The notes: generated by a model from the sequence alone, not told the origin. Shown: positions 1 to 7,643, counted from the first letter of the stretch. The stretch: 10,062 nt of DNA from CAIZGX01 sp044349305 (GCA_044349305.1 JBIKRF010000085.1:1-10062); one strand, 5' to 3'. Numbers and translations are program-made.

Positions 1-3000
1 CAATGGTATAGTAACACCACGAATGCAACCACTGGTGGAACATTAATCGCCGGCGCAACGAATGCGAGTTACACTCCACCGACCTTGAACACCGCCGGAA
101 GTTTTTATTACTACGGAGTAGCCACCTTGAGCGGCTCTGGCTGTGGTGCTTCAACTTCAACGAGTGCAGAAGCTATAGTAATAGCAGATCCTACAATAAG
201 CACTCAACCTCTGACAACTCAAACGGTTTGTCAAAATGGAATATCAACGCCACTGAGTGTTGTAACTTCTGGTGGAACAGGAACCTTTAGCTATCAGTGG
301 TATACCAACACAACCAATTCTACTACAGGAGGAATACCTTCAGGAACTTCAGCAACACTTGCACCTATATCTTTAGTTGTAGGAACAGCTTATGTATACG
401 TTGTAGTTAGTTCTACAGGAAACGGATGTAATAGCACGACTTCAGCAACGGCAGAGGTGATAGTTGTTCCAATTCCATCGATTACAACCCAACCGTTGGC
501 TACACAATCGGTGTGTCAAAACTCTGTGGTAACGCCTCTAACTTTCACATACTCCAATGCATCGGGAACATCGACCTATCAGTGGTACAGCAATACAACA
601 AATAGCAATGCAGGTGGAACACTGATAGCTGGTGCAACGAATGCGACTTATTCACCTTCAACAGCAAATATTGGGACCACATATTATTATTGCATCTCAA
701 CGTTAAGTTTAGGTGGAAGTGGATGCGGGTCAGTGACTACAAATGCAGCTCAGGTAGTTGTCGTTGGACTTCCAGTTGTGTCAAATCAGCCAACAACCAC
801 TCAGACAATTTGTATAGGTGGAACTCCGAGTATTCTAACGTTCAGTTATACAGGTGGAACAGGTACACCAAGTTATCAGTGGTATAGCAATACTACAAAT
901 GCTACAACAGGTGGAACTTTGTTAGCCGGAGCAACTCTTGCAAGCTACACCCCGGCGGCACAGAACACAGCGGGAACATATTATTATTACGGAGTTTTAA
1001 CCCTTACAGGAAACGGTTGTGGAAGTGTTACTTCCAACGCTGCTGAAGTTGTTGTTATTGCCGATCCAGTAATAAATACACAACCAATTTTGACACAGAC
1101 CTTGTGTTCGGGCGGAGTTGCCACGGCAATTTCAGCAGTAGTTTCAGGAGGTACAGGTACTACTTCATACCAATGGTTCAGTAATACAAACAACAGTACG
1201 TCAGGTGGAACAACCCTCGCGGGTGCAACAAATGCTAGTTACACGCCTGTAGCTGGTGCTGCAGGTACAACCTATTACTACCTCGTTGCTTCCCAAACCG
1301 GTGCAGGATGCAGTGCTGCCACTTCAACGACCAGTTCCTTAATTGTAGTTACACCAGCCACAATAACAACTCAGCCACTGACTTCGCAAAGTTTGTGTCA
1401 GAATGGTACAACATCTCCATTGAATATCGCATATAACGGTGGTACAGGAACTCCATCTTATCAGTGGTATTCCAACGTCAATAATTTGAATACAGGAGGA
1501 ACGATTTTGGCCGGACAGACAGGTGCATCATTTACTCCCCCAGCTGCGGTTTCAGGTACAGTTTTCTATTATGGTGTTGTAACATTAAGCGGAAGTGGCT
1601 GCGGTTCAGTTTCGTCTCAAACGGCTACTGTGAACGTTGCCGCCCAACCTTCAATAAGCACACAGCCAACAGCAACTCAGACTATTTGTGTGGGAGGCTC
1701 ACCAACGGTCTTGAACTTAGCTTATGCGGGTGGTGCAGGCACCCCCGCTTACCAATGGTTCAGCAATACTTTAAATTCAACGGTAGGAGGTTCAGTCATT
1801 GCAGGTGCAACAAATGCGAATTACGCACCACCTGCATTGAATGCAGCGGGAAGTTATTACTATTACGGAATAGTTTCTCTTAGTGGCTCGGGCTGCTCGA
1901 ATGCGACTTCAGCTGCAGGTGAAGTAATTGTTGTGTCAGACCCAACAATTACTGTTCAGCCGTTACCTACTCAGACTGTTTGTCAGAACGGACTTTCAAC
2001 ACCGCTCACAGTCACTGCAACCGGAGGTACTGGAACAACAACTTATCAGTGGTACACCAATTTAGTTAACTCTAATGTTGGTGGAATAACCTCTGGAAAT
2101 GCGGCTACGCTTACTCCAATTACAGCTGTTGTTGGAACCGCCTATGTCTATTGTGTAATTAACACAACAGGCGCAGGCTGCAGTTCAAGCGCATCTGCCA
2201 CAGCTGAAGTTATCGTCGTTCCAATTCCAACCGTAACAACCCAACCACTGAATACACAGACAGTTTGTATAAATGGTACAACAACTCCGTTAACCTTTGT
2301 TTATTCAAATGGAACGGGCGCAGCAACCTACCAATGGTATAGTAATAATGCAAACAGTACAACTGGCGGTACAGCCATAGTTGGTGCAACAAATGCATCG
2401 TTCTCCGCACCAAGTGCAATAGCGGGTACTACTTATTATTATTGCATTGCAACAGTAAGTGGAAGTGGATGCGGAACGGTTACAACCTCAACAGCAGCAG
2501 TAAATGTGGTAGCTCTTCCTTCCATAACTGCTCAGCCAACTGTAACGCAGAACATTTGTGAAGGTGGCACAGCCAATCCAATAGCTGTTTCATATTCAAG
2601 TGGAACAGGTACCGCTTCTTATCAATGGTTTAGCAACACTACGAATGCTACAACTGGAGGAACCGCGATAGCTGGAGCAACAACAAATCAATATGCAATA
2701 CCAACTCAAACTATTGCAGGAAGCTATTACTACTACGCAGAAGTAACGCTCAGTGGAAGTGGTTGCGGAACAGCTGTCTCTGCTTCTTCAGAAGTGCTTG
2801 TCTTTCCAGATCCGACAATTGCCACTCAACCGATATCTACACAAAGTTTATGTGTAAACGGTGCGCCAACTGATTTGGTAGTGAACTTTGTCGATGGCGC
2901 TGGAACACCTTCATACCAATGGTATTTGAATACAACAAATGCCACAACAGGTGGAACGATAATTCCATCAGCGACCAACGCTTCATTTACACCAAGCACG

Positions 3001-3504
3001 GTAAATTCGGGTACACAGTACTTCTATTGTCAAGTTGCTTTGTCAGGCTCAGGTTGTGCAGCATCAACGAGCGCTACTGCGGAAGTTATTGTAGTGGGTT
3101 TACCAACGGTTTCCTTGCAAGCTATAGCAAATGAAACGGTTTGTTTAGGAGGAACACCAAGTACCCTTAATCCAGGCATTTTAGGTGGTACGGGAGCGGT
3201 GTCATATCAGTGGTATTCAAATACGACAAACAGTACAACTACCGGAACTGCAATTGCAGGAGAAACGAATGCAACTTATTCTCCGGTGTCGACTGTTGTT
3301 GGAGCTAACTATTATTATCTAGTTACAACGTTTGCTGGAACTAACTGCGGAAGTGTTACAACCAATACGTCGCAGATTATTGTTGTTGCAGATCCTACAA
3401 TAAGCACTCAACCTTCAGCTACAGAATCACTGTGTGTGGGCGGTACACCCGCGGCAATTAATGTTGCCACAATCGGTGGAGTTGGAACGCCAACGTATCA
3501 ATGG
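1..3504 (+). repeat. Higher-order six-unit block: units 1-6 versus 7-12
   Basis: Units 1-4 and 7-10 match in order by subtype. Units 1 and 7 have an A-G-S-(F/Y)-Y-Y-Y strand and a D-P linker. Units 2 and 8 share a shortened turn, a G-T-A-Y-V-Y strand, an A-T-A-E-V-I-V-V-P-I-P linker and the 95-codon spacing. Units 3 and 9 have G-T-T-Y-Y-Y-C-I and an L-P linker; units 4 and 10 have A-G-(T/S)-Y-Y-Y-Y and a D-P linker. The period is 1752 bases (584 codons). Correspondence fades in units 5/11 and 6/12, so later shuffling or divergence is likely. Confidence 0.7.
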
Positions 3505-3975
3505 TATAGCAATACTGCCAATGCAAATACGGGAGGAACAGCAATAGCTGGTGCAGGCGCGAGTTCATACTCACCACCTTCAACAAATCAAGTGGGAAGT
3601 GTTTATTATTATGCTGAAATTACGCTTTCAGGTTCGGGCTGTGATGTCGTGAATTCTGCAGTGAGTGAAATTGTGAACGTTGCTGATCCTATCATATCAA
3701 CGCAACCACTAGCTACACAGAATGAATGCTTAAATAGCCCAACTACAGCATTGAACGCAGCAGTTTCGGGCGGACTTGGAACGGTGTCATACGCTTGGTA
3801 CTTCAACTCGAGTCCGATTGCGCCGGGTACGGCTTTCCCAGGAGCTACCACAACATCTCTAACTCCAGCAAATTCTCCAGTGGGAATCACCTATTATTAT
3901 ATGGTTGCAACATTAACAGGAAATGGTTGTGACCCCGCCGTTTCGAATTTTGCCGAAGTAACTGTAAATGCATTG
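1..3975 (+). repeat. Array of 14 Ig-like coding repeats, 285-297 bp each
   Basis: Each unit carries the core Y-Q-W-(Y/F)-x-N. The Q codon (Ala in the last unit) begins at 1, 295, 580, 877, 1171, 1462, 1753, 2047, 2332, 2623, 2917, 3208, 3499 and 3793, giving spacings of 98, 95, 99, 98, 97, 97, 98, 95, 97, 98, 97, 97 and 98 codons. Unit 1 is cut by the window edge and the last is the most divergent. A typical unit reads: Q-P-x-x-T-Q-x-(V/I/L)-C, G-G-T-G-T, the YQW core, a T-G-G turn, A-G-A-T-N, a Y-Y-Y strand, then G-S-G-C-G and a V-x-V-x-x-x-P linker. The Cys before the core and the Cys of the GxGC motif, about 66 residues apart, are kept in all complete units. Silent divergence is high, so most copies are old. 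Confidence 0.95.
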
Positions 3976-6006
3976 CCCAATATTACAGTAACACCCGTTC
4001 TGAATTCAATTTGTTTTGGAGCCACAACAGATGTATTCGCAAGTGGTGCTGTTGACTATGTTTGGACGGCCGACCCTTCCATAACTTCAGCAACGAACGT
4101 TGCTATTATTACCGTAGCCCCTGTAGGTACTGTCAGCTATACTGTTCAGGGTACTGATGCTTTAGGATGCGTGAATACAGCAAATGGAAGTGTTACTGCG
4201 GCATCGCAGTTAAACGTTCAAGAGACGATAGTTACGAATATTTGTTTCGAATCGTGTGCAGGAGAAATTCTACTTACACCCTCTGGAAGTGCGGGAAATT
4301 ATACTGTTGACTGGACTGACCCAACAATTCTTGGATTTAATCCTCAAAACCTTTGTCCAAATGCATACGATTATACTGTTACAGATGATTTAGGTTGTAC
4401 ATTCCAAAACACGATTAACATTACTTCGCTCCCTAATAATCCACTAGACAACGTAGTAATTACGCAACCAACATGTTTTGGCTTCGCTAATGGATCTATT
4501 GAATTTATTGATCCGAACGCGGTGTCCTTTGAGTTGATCAATGCAGCGACGAATGCAACAATCGCGACGCAGCCAACCGGATTGTTTAACGGTATAGTTG
4601 CCGGAGATTACAACATTGTTTATCAAGATGCTTTAGGGTGTGTTTTTGACAGCTTGAATTTTTCAGTGGTTGCTCTATCTGCCCCTGTAACAATGACCTT
4701 GAACGCACAAAATCCAGTGTTGTGTTTCAATGAGGTCGTTGCACTTAGTGCAAATGCTGGAGGAGGAGATGGCGGTCCGTTAACAATTACTTGGGGTAAC
4801 TGTCCTACTGTGACAAGCTGTATTGAAGGGGTTGGCAATCCGTTCAATTACACGATGGCTAGCGATGTGACATTATACGCTCAGGCGAGTGATGCAAACG
4901 GATGTACCAGCACAATTGAGTCAATTAATTTGAATTTGGTCGATCCAATTCAAGTGCAACTTCAGAATGGAATTACATCGATTCCGATCTGTGGCGGTCA
5001 GTGTGTGAATATGTCCGCAACATCATCTGGAGGAACGAATCCGATAGTTATTGAATGGTATGAAGTTCCAAATCTTCCTGGAGGAACTACTTTGGGACCT
5101 AATGGAAATTCAAATACCATTTGTCCTCCTGGATCAACGTCGGTATACGTTTACGCAACAGACGGTTGTGCAGAACCTGTAAGCGATTACTTGGATATTG
5201 TTCTAAGCCCTTCACCTGATGCAGGATTTACTCTTTCGAATCAGCAGGGTTGTACACCAGTTACGGTATCCTTCGTAAACACAACAACACCAGCGCTTTC
5301 AGCGAATTGCACATGGGATATGGGCGATGGAACAATAATAGCGAATTGTGGAAATCAAGTATATACCTATGATGAGGTTGGAACATTCACACCCACATTA
5401 ACTGTTGTTTCGCCAATTGGCTGTACCACAACTTACACTGCTCCTGCGCCTATTGAAGTGTACGGTTATCCAACCGCTGAATTCTCTTGGGCACCGGAAC
5501 CCGTTGATGTATTGAATCCAGAGGTTAACTTCTCGAATGAATCAGTCGATGCCGTGAGTTACTCTTGGAATTTTGGATATTATGGTTCAAGTACTGACCA
5601 AAATCCAATCTACACTTTCCCTGATATTGACTTAGCCGAATTCGAGGTTTGTATGATTGCGTCAAATGCATTTGGTTGCACCGACACGGCATGCCATACT
5701 GTAACTATGAATAGTGTCCTTCAAGTGTGGGTGCCAAGCGCCTTTACACCTGAACAAGATGGTTTGAATGAAGTTTTCTTACCGATTATTCAAGGAGCGA
5801 GCCCTGAAGGATATCACCTTGAAATTTTCGATCGTTGGGGAACACTCATCTTTGAAACATTTGATGCGGATGAGCCTTGGATTGGCGATATACGCGGCGG
5901 AAACGGATTTGCTCCGGATGGCGCTTATGTTTGGAGACTCGAGGTTCAATATCTCAACGACCGAAGGCTGAAGGTCTTTACCGGTTATGTCACTGTACTC
6001 AGATAA
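1..6006 (+). CDS. Giant T9SS type B surface/adhesin-like protein, 3' part (5' end outside window)
   Basis: The frame is open from base 1, so the true start lies to the left; 2001 residues and a TAA stop are visible. Domains in order: 14 Ig-like units (residues about 1-1325), resembling the CHU_C-associated Ig-like family; about four SprB-like modules ending in (T/Q/S)D-x-x-G-C (about 1326-1737); PKD 1 with W-D-M-G-D-G (about 1738-1821); PKD 2 with S-W-N-F-G but no GDG (about 1824-1904); and a C-terminal domain (about 1908-2001) with the A-F-T-P-x-x-D-G-L-N-E-V-F and F-D-R-W-G motifs of gliding-motility-associated/T9SS type B domains, ending V-T-V-L-R. Such proteins are exported to the cytoplasm, then periplasm, and finally carried over the outer membrane by T9SS to the cell surface or medium. 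Adhesion is inferred from the architecture; the ligand cannot be told. The signal peptide should be outside the window. Oddly, no Lys, Arg or His occurs before residue 1899. A sigma factor gene follows 56 bases downstream with no terminator seen between. Confidence 0.93.
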   Translation, partial: QWYSNTTNATTGGTLIAGATNASYTPPTLNTAGSFYYYGVATLSGSGCGASTSTSAEAIVIADPTISTQPLTTQTVCQNGISTPLSVVTSGGTGTFSYQWYTNTTNSTTGGIPSGTSATLAPISLVVGTAYVYVVVSSTGNGCNSTTSATAEVIVVPIPSITTQPLATQSVCQNSVVTPLTFTYSNASGTSTYQWYSNTTNSNAGGTLIAGATNATYSPSTANIGTTYYYCISTLSLGGSGCGSVTTNAAQVVVVGLPVVSNQPTTTQTICIGGTPSILTFSYTGGTGTPSYQWYSNTTNATTGGTLLAGATLASYTPAAQNTAGTYYYYGVLTLTGNGCGSVTSNAAEVVVIADPVINTQPILTQTLCSGGVATAISAVVSGGTGTTSYQWFSNTNNSTSGGTTLAGATNASYTPVAGAAGTTYYYLVASQTGAGCSAATSTTSSLIVVTPATITTQPLTSQSLCQNGTTSPLNIAYNGGTGTPSYQWYSNVNNLNTGGTILAGQTGASFTPPAAVSGTVFYYGVVTLSGSGCGSVSSQTATVNVAAQPSISTQPTATQTICVGGSPTVLNLAYAGGAGTPAYQWFSNTLNSTVGGSVIAGATNANYAPPALNAAGSYYYYGIVSLSGSGCSNATSAAGEVIVVSDPTITVQPLPTQTVCQNGLSTPLTVTATGGTGTTTYQWYTNLVNSNVGGITSGNAATLTPITAVVGTAYVYCVINTTGAGCSSSASATAEVIVVPIPTVTTQPLNTQTVCINGTTTPLTFVYSNGTGAATYQWYSNNANSTTGGTAIVGATNASFSAPSAIAGTTYYYCIATVSGSGCGTVTTSTAAVNVVALPSITAQPTVTQNICEGGTANPIAVSYSSGTGTASYQWFSNTTNATTGGTAIAGATTNQYAIPTQTIAGSYYYYAEVTLSGSGCGTAVSASSEVLVFPDPTIATQPISTQSLCVNGAPTDLVVNFVDGAGTPSYQWYLNTTNATTGGTIIPSATNASFTPSTVNSGTQYFYCQVALSGSGCAASTSATAEVIVVGLPTVSLQAIANETVCLGGTPSTLNPGILGGTGAVSYQWYSNTTNSTTTGTAIAGETNATYSPVSTVVGANYYYLVTTFAGTNCGSVTTNTSQIIVVADPTISTQPSATESLCVGGTPAAINVATIGGVGTPTYQWYSNTANANTGGTAIAGAGASSYSPPSTNQVGSVYYYAEITLSGSGCDVVNSAVSEIVNVADPIISTQPLATQNECLNSPTTALNAAVSGGLGTVSYAWYFNSSPIAPGTAFPGATTTSLTPANSPVGITYYYMVATLTGNGCDPAVSNFAEVTVNALPNITVTPVLNSICFGATTDVFASGAVDYVWTADPSITSATNVAIITVAPVGTVSYTVQGTDALGCVNTANGSVTAASQLNVQETIVTNICFESCAGEILLTPSGSAGNYTVDWTDPTILGFNPQNLCPNAYDYTVTDDLGCTFQNTINITSLPNNPLDNVVITQPTCFGFANGSIEFIDPNAVSFELINAATNATIATQPTGLFNGIVAGDYNIVYQDALGCVFDSLNFSVVALSAPVTMTLNAQNPVLCFNEVVALSANAGGGDGGPLTITWGNCPTVTSCIEGVGNPFNYTMASDVTLYAQASDANGCTSTIESINLNLVDPIQVQLQNGITSIPICGGQCVNMSATSSGGTNPIVIEWYEVPNLPGGTTLGPNGNSNTICPPGSTSVYVYATDGCAEPVSDYLDIVLSPSPDAGFTLSNQQGCTPVTVSFVNTTTPALSANCTWDMGDGTIIANCGNQVYTYDEVGTFTPTLTVVSPIGCTTTYTAPAPIEVYGYPTAEFSWAPEPVDVLNPEVNFSNESVDAVSYSWNFGYYGSSTDQNPIYTFPDIDLAEFEVCMIASNAFGCTDTACHTVTMNSVLQVWVPSAFTPEQDGLNEVFLPIIQGASPEGYHLEIFDRWGTLIFETFDADEPWIGDIRGGNGFAPDGAYVWRLEVQYLNDRRLKVFTGYVTVLR
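4120..4920 (+). repeat. SprB-like modules inside the giant gene
   Basis: Four modules end in a similar signature: T-D-A-L-G-C near 4150, T-D-D-L-G-C near 4381, Q-D-A-L-G-C near 4624 and S-D-A-N-G-C near 4888, at spacings of roughly 77-88 codons. The third also has the T-C-F-G-x-x-N-G-S-I opening and an A-G-D-Y strand expected of SprB repeats. Such modules are common in Bacteroidota T9SS adhesins. The assignment is by motif only; the modules are much more diverged than the Ig-like units. Confidence 0.55.
5722..6003 (+). other. T9SS type B C-terminal sorting domain (end of giant protein)
   Basis: This domain, about 94 residues, has the family landmarks: V-P-S-A-F-T-P, D-G-L-N-E-V-F, F-D-R-W-G, P-W-I-G-D, G-A-Y-V-W and a final G-Y-V-T-V-L-R. 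In T9SS substrates this domain directs passage through the outer-membrane translocon. It holds every Arg and Lys of the visible protein (first Arg codon at 5833). Confidence 0.88.
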
Positions 6007-6026
6007 AAATTAATACTGAGGCAACT

Positions 6027-6089
6027 TTCTGAAACCAATTGTTATCAATCAAACGATGAAGTATGAGCGATAGCGAATTGGTTTCAGAA
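6027..6089 (+). promoter_or_regulatory. Stem-loop enclosing the start codon of the ECF sigma gene
   Basis: Bases 6027-6040 and 6076-6089 are perfect 14-bp inverted complements. After a single bulged G (6075) the stem continues for six pairs, 6041-6046 with 6069-6074, one of them G-U. The 22-base apical loop (6047-6068) contains the ATG at 6063. The right arm is codons 3-9 of the sigma gene. There is no U-tract after it and it lies in a coding region, so it is not an intrinsic terminator. A role in translational control, mRNA processing or stability is inferred; a DNA operator is less likely given the long spacer. Confidence 0.6.
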
Positions 6090-6587
6090 TGTCTCAAGGG
6101 AAAATCGTCTGCACAAAAGACCCTTTTTCAATCTCATTCTGGTAAAATGTTCGCAGTTTGTCTGCGCTACATGGGAAGTACCATGGAGGCGGAAGAAGTG
6201 TTGCAAGAAAGTTTCATCAAGGTTTTTGAAAAGCTAAATCAATGGAAGGGCGACGGTCCTCTTGGTGGTTGGATTCGGACAATTGTAGTCAACACGGCAT
6301 TAACCCGCATAAAGAGCAACAAGAAGTTCAAACTCGATAAGAACATTGATGAAGCGTATATGCTTTCCGACAACGGCGAAGATCAATTGGAGGCTCTGCA
6401 AGCTGCGGACCTCATGAAGTTGATTGATCAGATGCCCGATGGATACAGGACGGTGTTTAACTTGTTTGTTGTGGAAGGATACGGCCACAAGGATATTGGA
6501 GACATGTTGGGTATTTCGGAAAGCACTTCAAAAACACAATTTTTAAAAGCGAAAAACTGGTTAGTGAAAAGAATTAATGAGCAATAA
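6063..6587 (+). CDS. ECF-type RNA polymerase sigma factor
   Basis: This 174-residue protein has the two-domain layout of group 4 (ECF) sigma-70 factors, at the usual length. Region 2 covers about residues 20-88, with the A-E-E-V-L-Q-E-S-F helix (43-51) for core polymerase contact and G-G-W-I-R-T-I-V-V-N (68-77) leading into the -10 recognition helix. Region 4 covers about 116-170, with P-x-x-Y-R-x-V-F-N-L and a helix-turn-helix at 141-167 for -35 recognition. It acts in the cytoplasm and should direct transcription of a small regulon under an anti-sigma partner. The next gene overlaps by 11 bases and encodes a membrane protein fitting that role. An earlier ATG at 6056 is in another frame and stops after five codons, so 6063 is chosen. 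No Shine-Dalgarno sequence is evident, as is usual in Bacteroidota. The start lies in the loop of a strong hairpin. Target genes cannot be told from the window. Confidence 0.93.
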   Translation: MSDSELVSECLKGKSSAQKTLFQSHSGKMFAVCLRYMGSTMEAEEVLQESFIKVFEKLNQWKGDGPLGGWIRTIVVNTALTRIKSNKKFKLDKNIDEAYMLSDNGEDQLEALQAADLMKLIDQMPDGYRTVFNLFVVEGYGHKDIGDMLGISESTSKTQFLKAKNWLVKRINEQ

Positions 6588-7590
6588 GTGGAACAATATC
6601 ATTCGTGAAAAGCTAGAATCCCATGAGGTTTCAGCTGATCACTTATGGAATAACATTTCGCAAAATATTCCTCAGTCATCTTCTTCTTTTTGGAAGCCTT
6701 GGATGACCACTGCTGCCGTTGGAACTGCAGCAATTGCAACATCCGCAATCATTTATTTCAACTCGCCGAACTCACTTCAACCAGTTGCTCAGGCAATGGA
6801 GCAAAAGATCGAAGAGGTGAAAGTGGATACAACTTCAACCGCGATTCAGAGTATTGAAGCTCCTGTAATCCCCGAGATTCCTCAAATCGTTACAGGTGGC
6901 ATTCCTGATGATATTGTATCTGGTTATGTTTGGCAACAGCCCAACGCCGAAGAAATTGCTGCAATTGAATTTTTAAACCTAAGAAATCCGGAAATTATTT
7001 CTGTTATTGAAGTTTCGACTTCGAATCCTTCTAACAACAGCCCCGCCGAGAATATTGCAGAAAGAGAGCCGTTAACTCAAGTGTTTTCCTCTGTTGTTGC
7101 AAATGCTGAAAGTTTGAGGTATTTCTTTTTCGGTGCTGAAGAGCATGCAGACGCCTACGTATGGAATTTCGGCGATGGCTTCGACGGACAAGGACAATCG
7201 ATTGCACATGAATACGCAGAAGAAGGAACCTACACCGTGAAATATATGGTTTCAAGAGGTGAGGAAGTGTTGGTTGAAGAAAAAACGATAGAGGTGTACC
7301 GCCCCGCAAAACTTTCTCCTGCAACGGCATTCGTTCCGGGTGTCGACGGGTTGAACGATGTTTTCGACGTGCTATACAATTCTAGAAATGTTCGAAAAGT
7401 TTTAGATTATACTATTGTTGATGCTAACGGAAGAGTTGTTTTTCAATCAAACGGACAATCGGTTTGGGATGGAAAAAATTCAAACGCGGAATTGTGTCAA
7501 CCAGGTATTTACTATTGGCGCATAGAGTTTCAAGATTTCCAGGGCGTATTAAAATCTCAAGCTGGAACTATTCGCTTGATTGCAGAATAA
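6577..7590 (+). CDS. Membrane-anchored PKD protein with T9SS-like C-terminal domain; putative anti-sigma partner
   Basis: The protein has 337 residues. Residues 1-42 are soluble and hold a short amphipathic stretch (I-I-R-E-K-L-E and L-W-N-N-I), the kind of N-terminus found on membrane proteins encoded beside ECF sigma genes in this phylum. Residues 43-61 form one hydrophobic transmembrane segment preceded by Lys40, with no clear signal peptidase site after it, so it is probably an inner-membrane anchor with an outward C-terminus. A Pro/Glu-rich spacer (about 62-165) leads to a PKD domain (about 170-241, V-W-N-F-G-D-G at 195-201). Residues about 242-337 resemble the gliding-motility-associated domain (A-F-V-P, D-G-L-N-D-V-F, V-W-D-G, G-I-Y-Y-W-R) but lack the R-W-G motif and end L-I-A-E rather than in a basic residue. 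The 11-base overlap with the sigma gene suggests translational coupling. No FecR or zinc anti-sigma motif is seen; anti-sigma function is inferred from context and topology. It could instead be a secreted T9SS client with an odd leader. Confidence 0.72.
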   Translation: MSNKWNNIIREKLESHEVSADHLWNNISQNIPQSSSSFWKPWMTTAAVGTAAIATSAIIYFNSPNSLQPVAQAMEQKIEEVKVDTTSTAIQSIEAPVIPEIPQIVTGGIPDDIVSGYVWQQPNAEEIAAIEFLNLRNPEIISVIEVSTSNPSNNSPAENIAEREPLTQVFSSVVANAESLRYFFFGAEEHADAYVWNFGDGFDGQGQSIAHEYAEEGTYTVKYMVSRGEEVLVEEKTIEVYRPAKLSPATAFVPGVDGLNDVFDVLYNSRNVRKVLDYTIVDANGRVVFQSNGQSVWDGKNSNAELCQPGIYYWRIEFQDFQGVLKSQAGTIRLIAE

Positions 7591-7643
7591 AGGACTTATA
7601 AACATCCTGCATCGTTCTCAATTCTTCTTCGCATTTTTGGGAA

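Noticed and set aside
85..87. TTG as start of the giant gene
   Set aside because: The same frame is open back to base 1 and encodes a normal Ig-like unit there, so the gene simply continues past the window edge.
1..3975. CRISPR array or tandem non-coding repeat
   Set aside because: The period of about 290 bases is a codon multiple with high silent divergence and conserved protein motifs; it is a coding domain array.
3609..4847. Antisense open frames opposite the giant gene
   Set aside because: No recognisable protein features; they result from the low stop frequency opposite Lys/Arg-poor, Thr/Ser/Gly-rich coding sequence.
5926..5933. Perfect TAnnTTTG match as a promoter for the sigma gene
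   Set aside because: It arises from Tyr-Val-Trp codons, which give the same string in other coding places (near 4058 and 6925), and the only upstream TTTG is at too short a spacing.
6056..6073. ATG just upstream of the sigma gene start
   Set aside because: It lies in another frame and reaches a stop after five codons; it does not extend the sigma factor.
7581..7611. Inverted repeat after the membrane protein gene
   Set aside because: Only five clean pairs with a long loop and no T tract; not a credible terminator.
7632..7639. CATTTTTG as -7 element for radA
   Set aside because: One mismatch to TAnnTTTG, no -33 element, and only four bases from the start codon.
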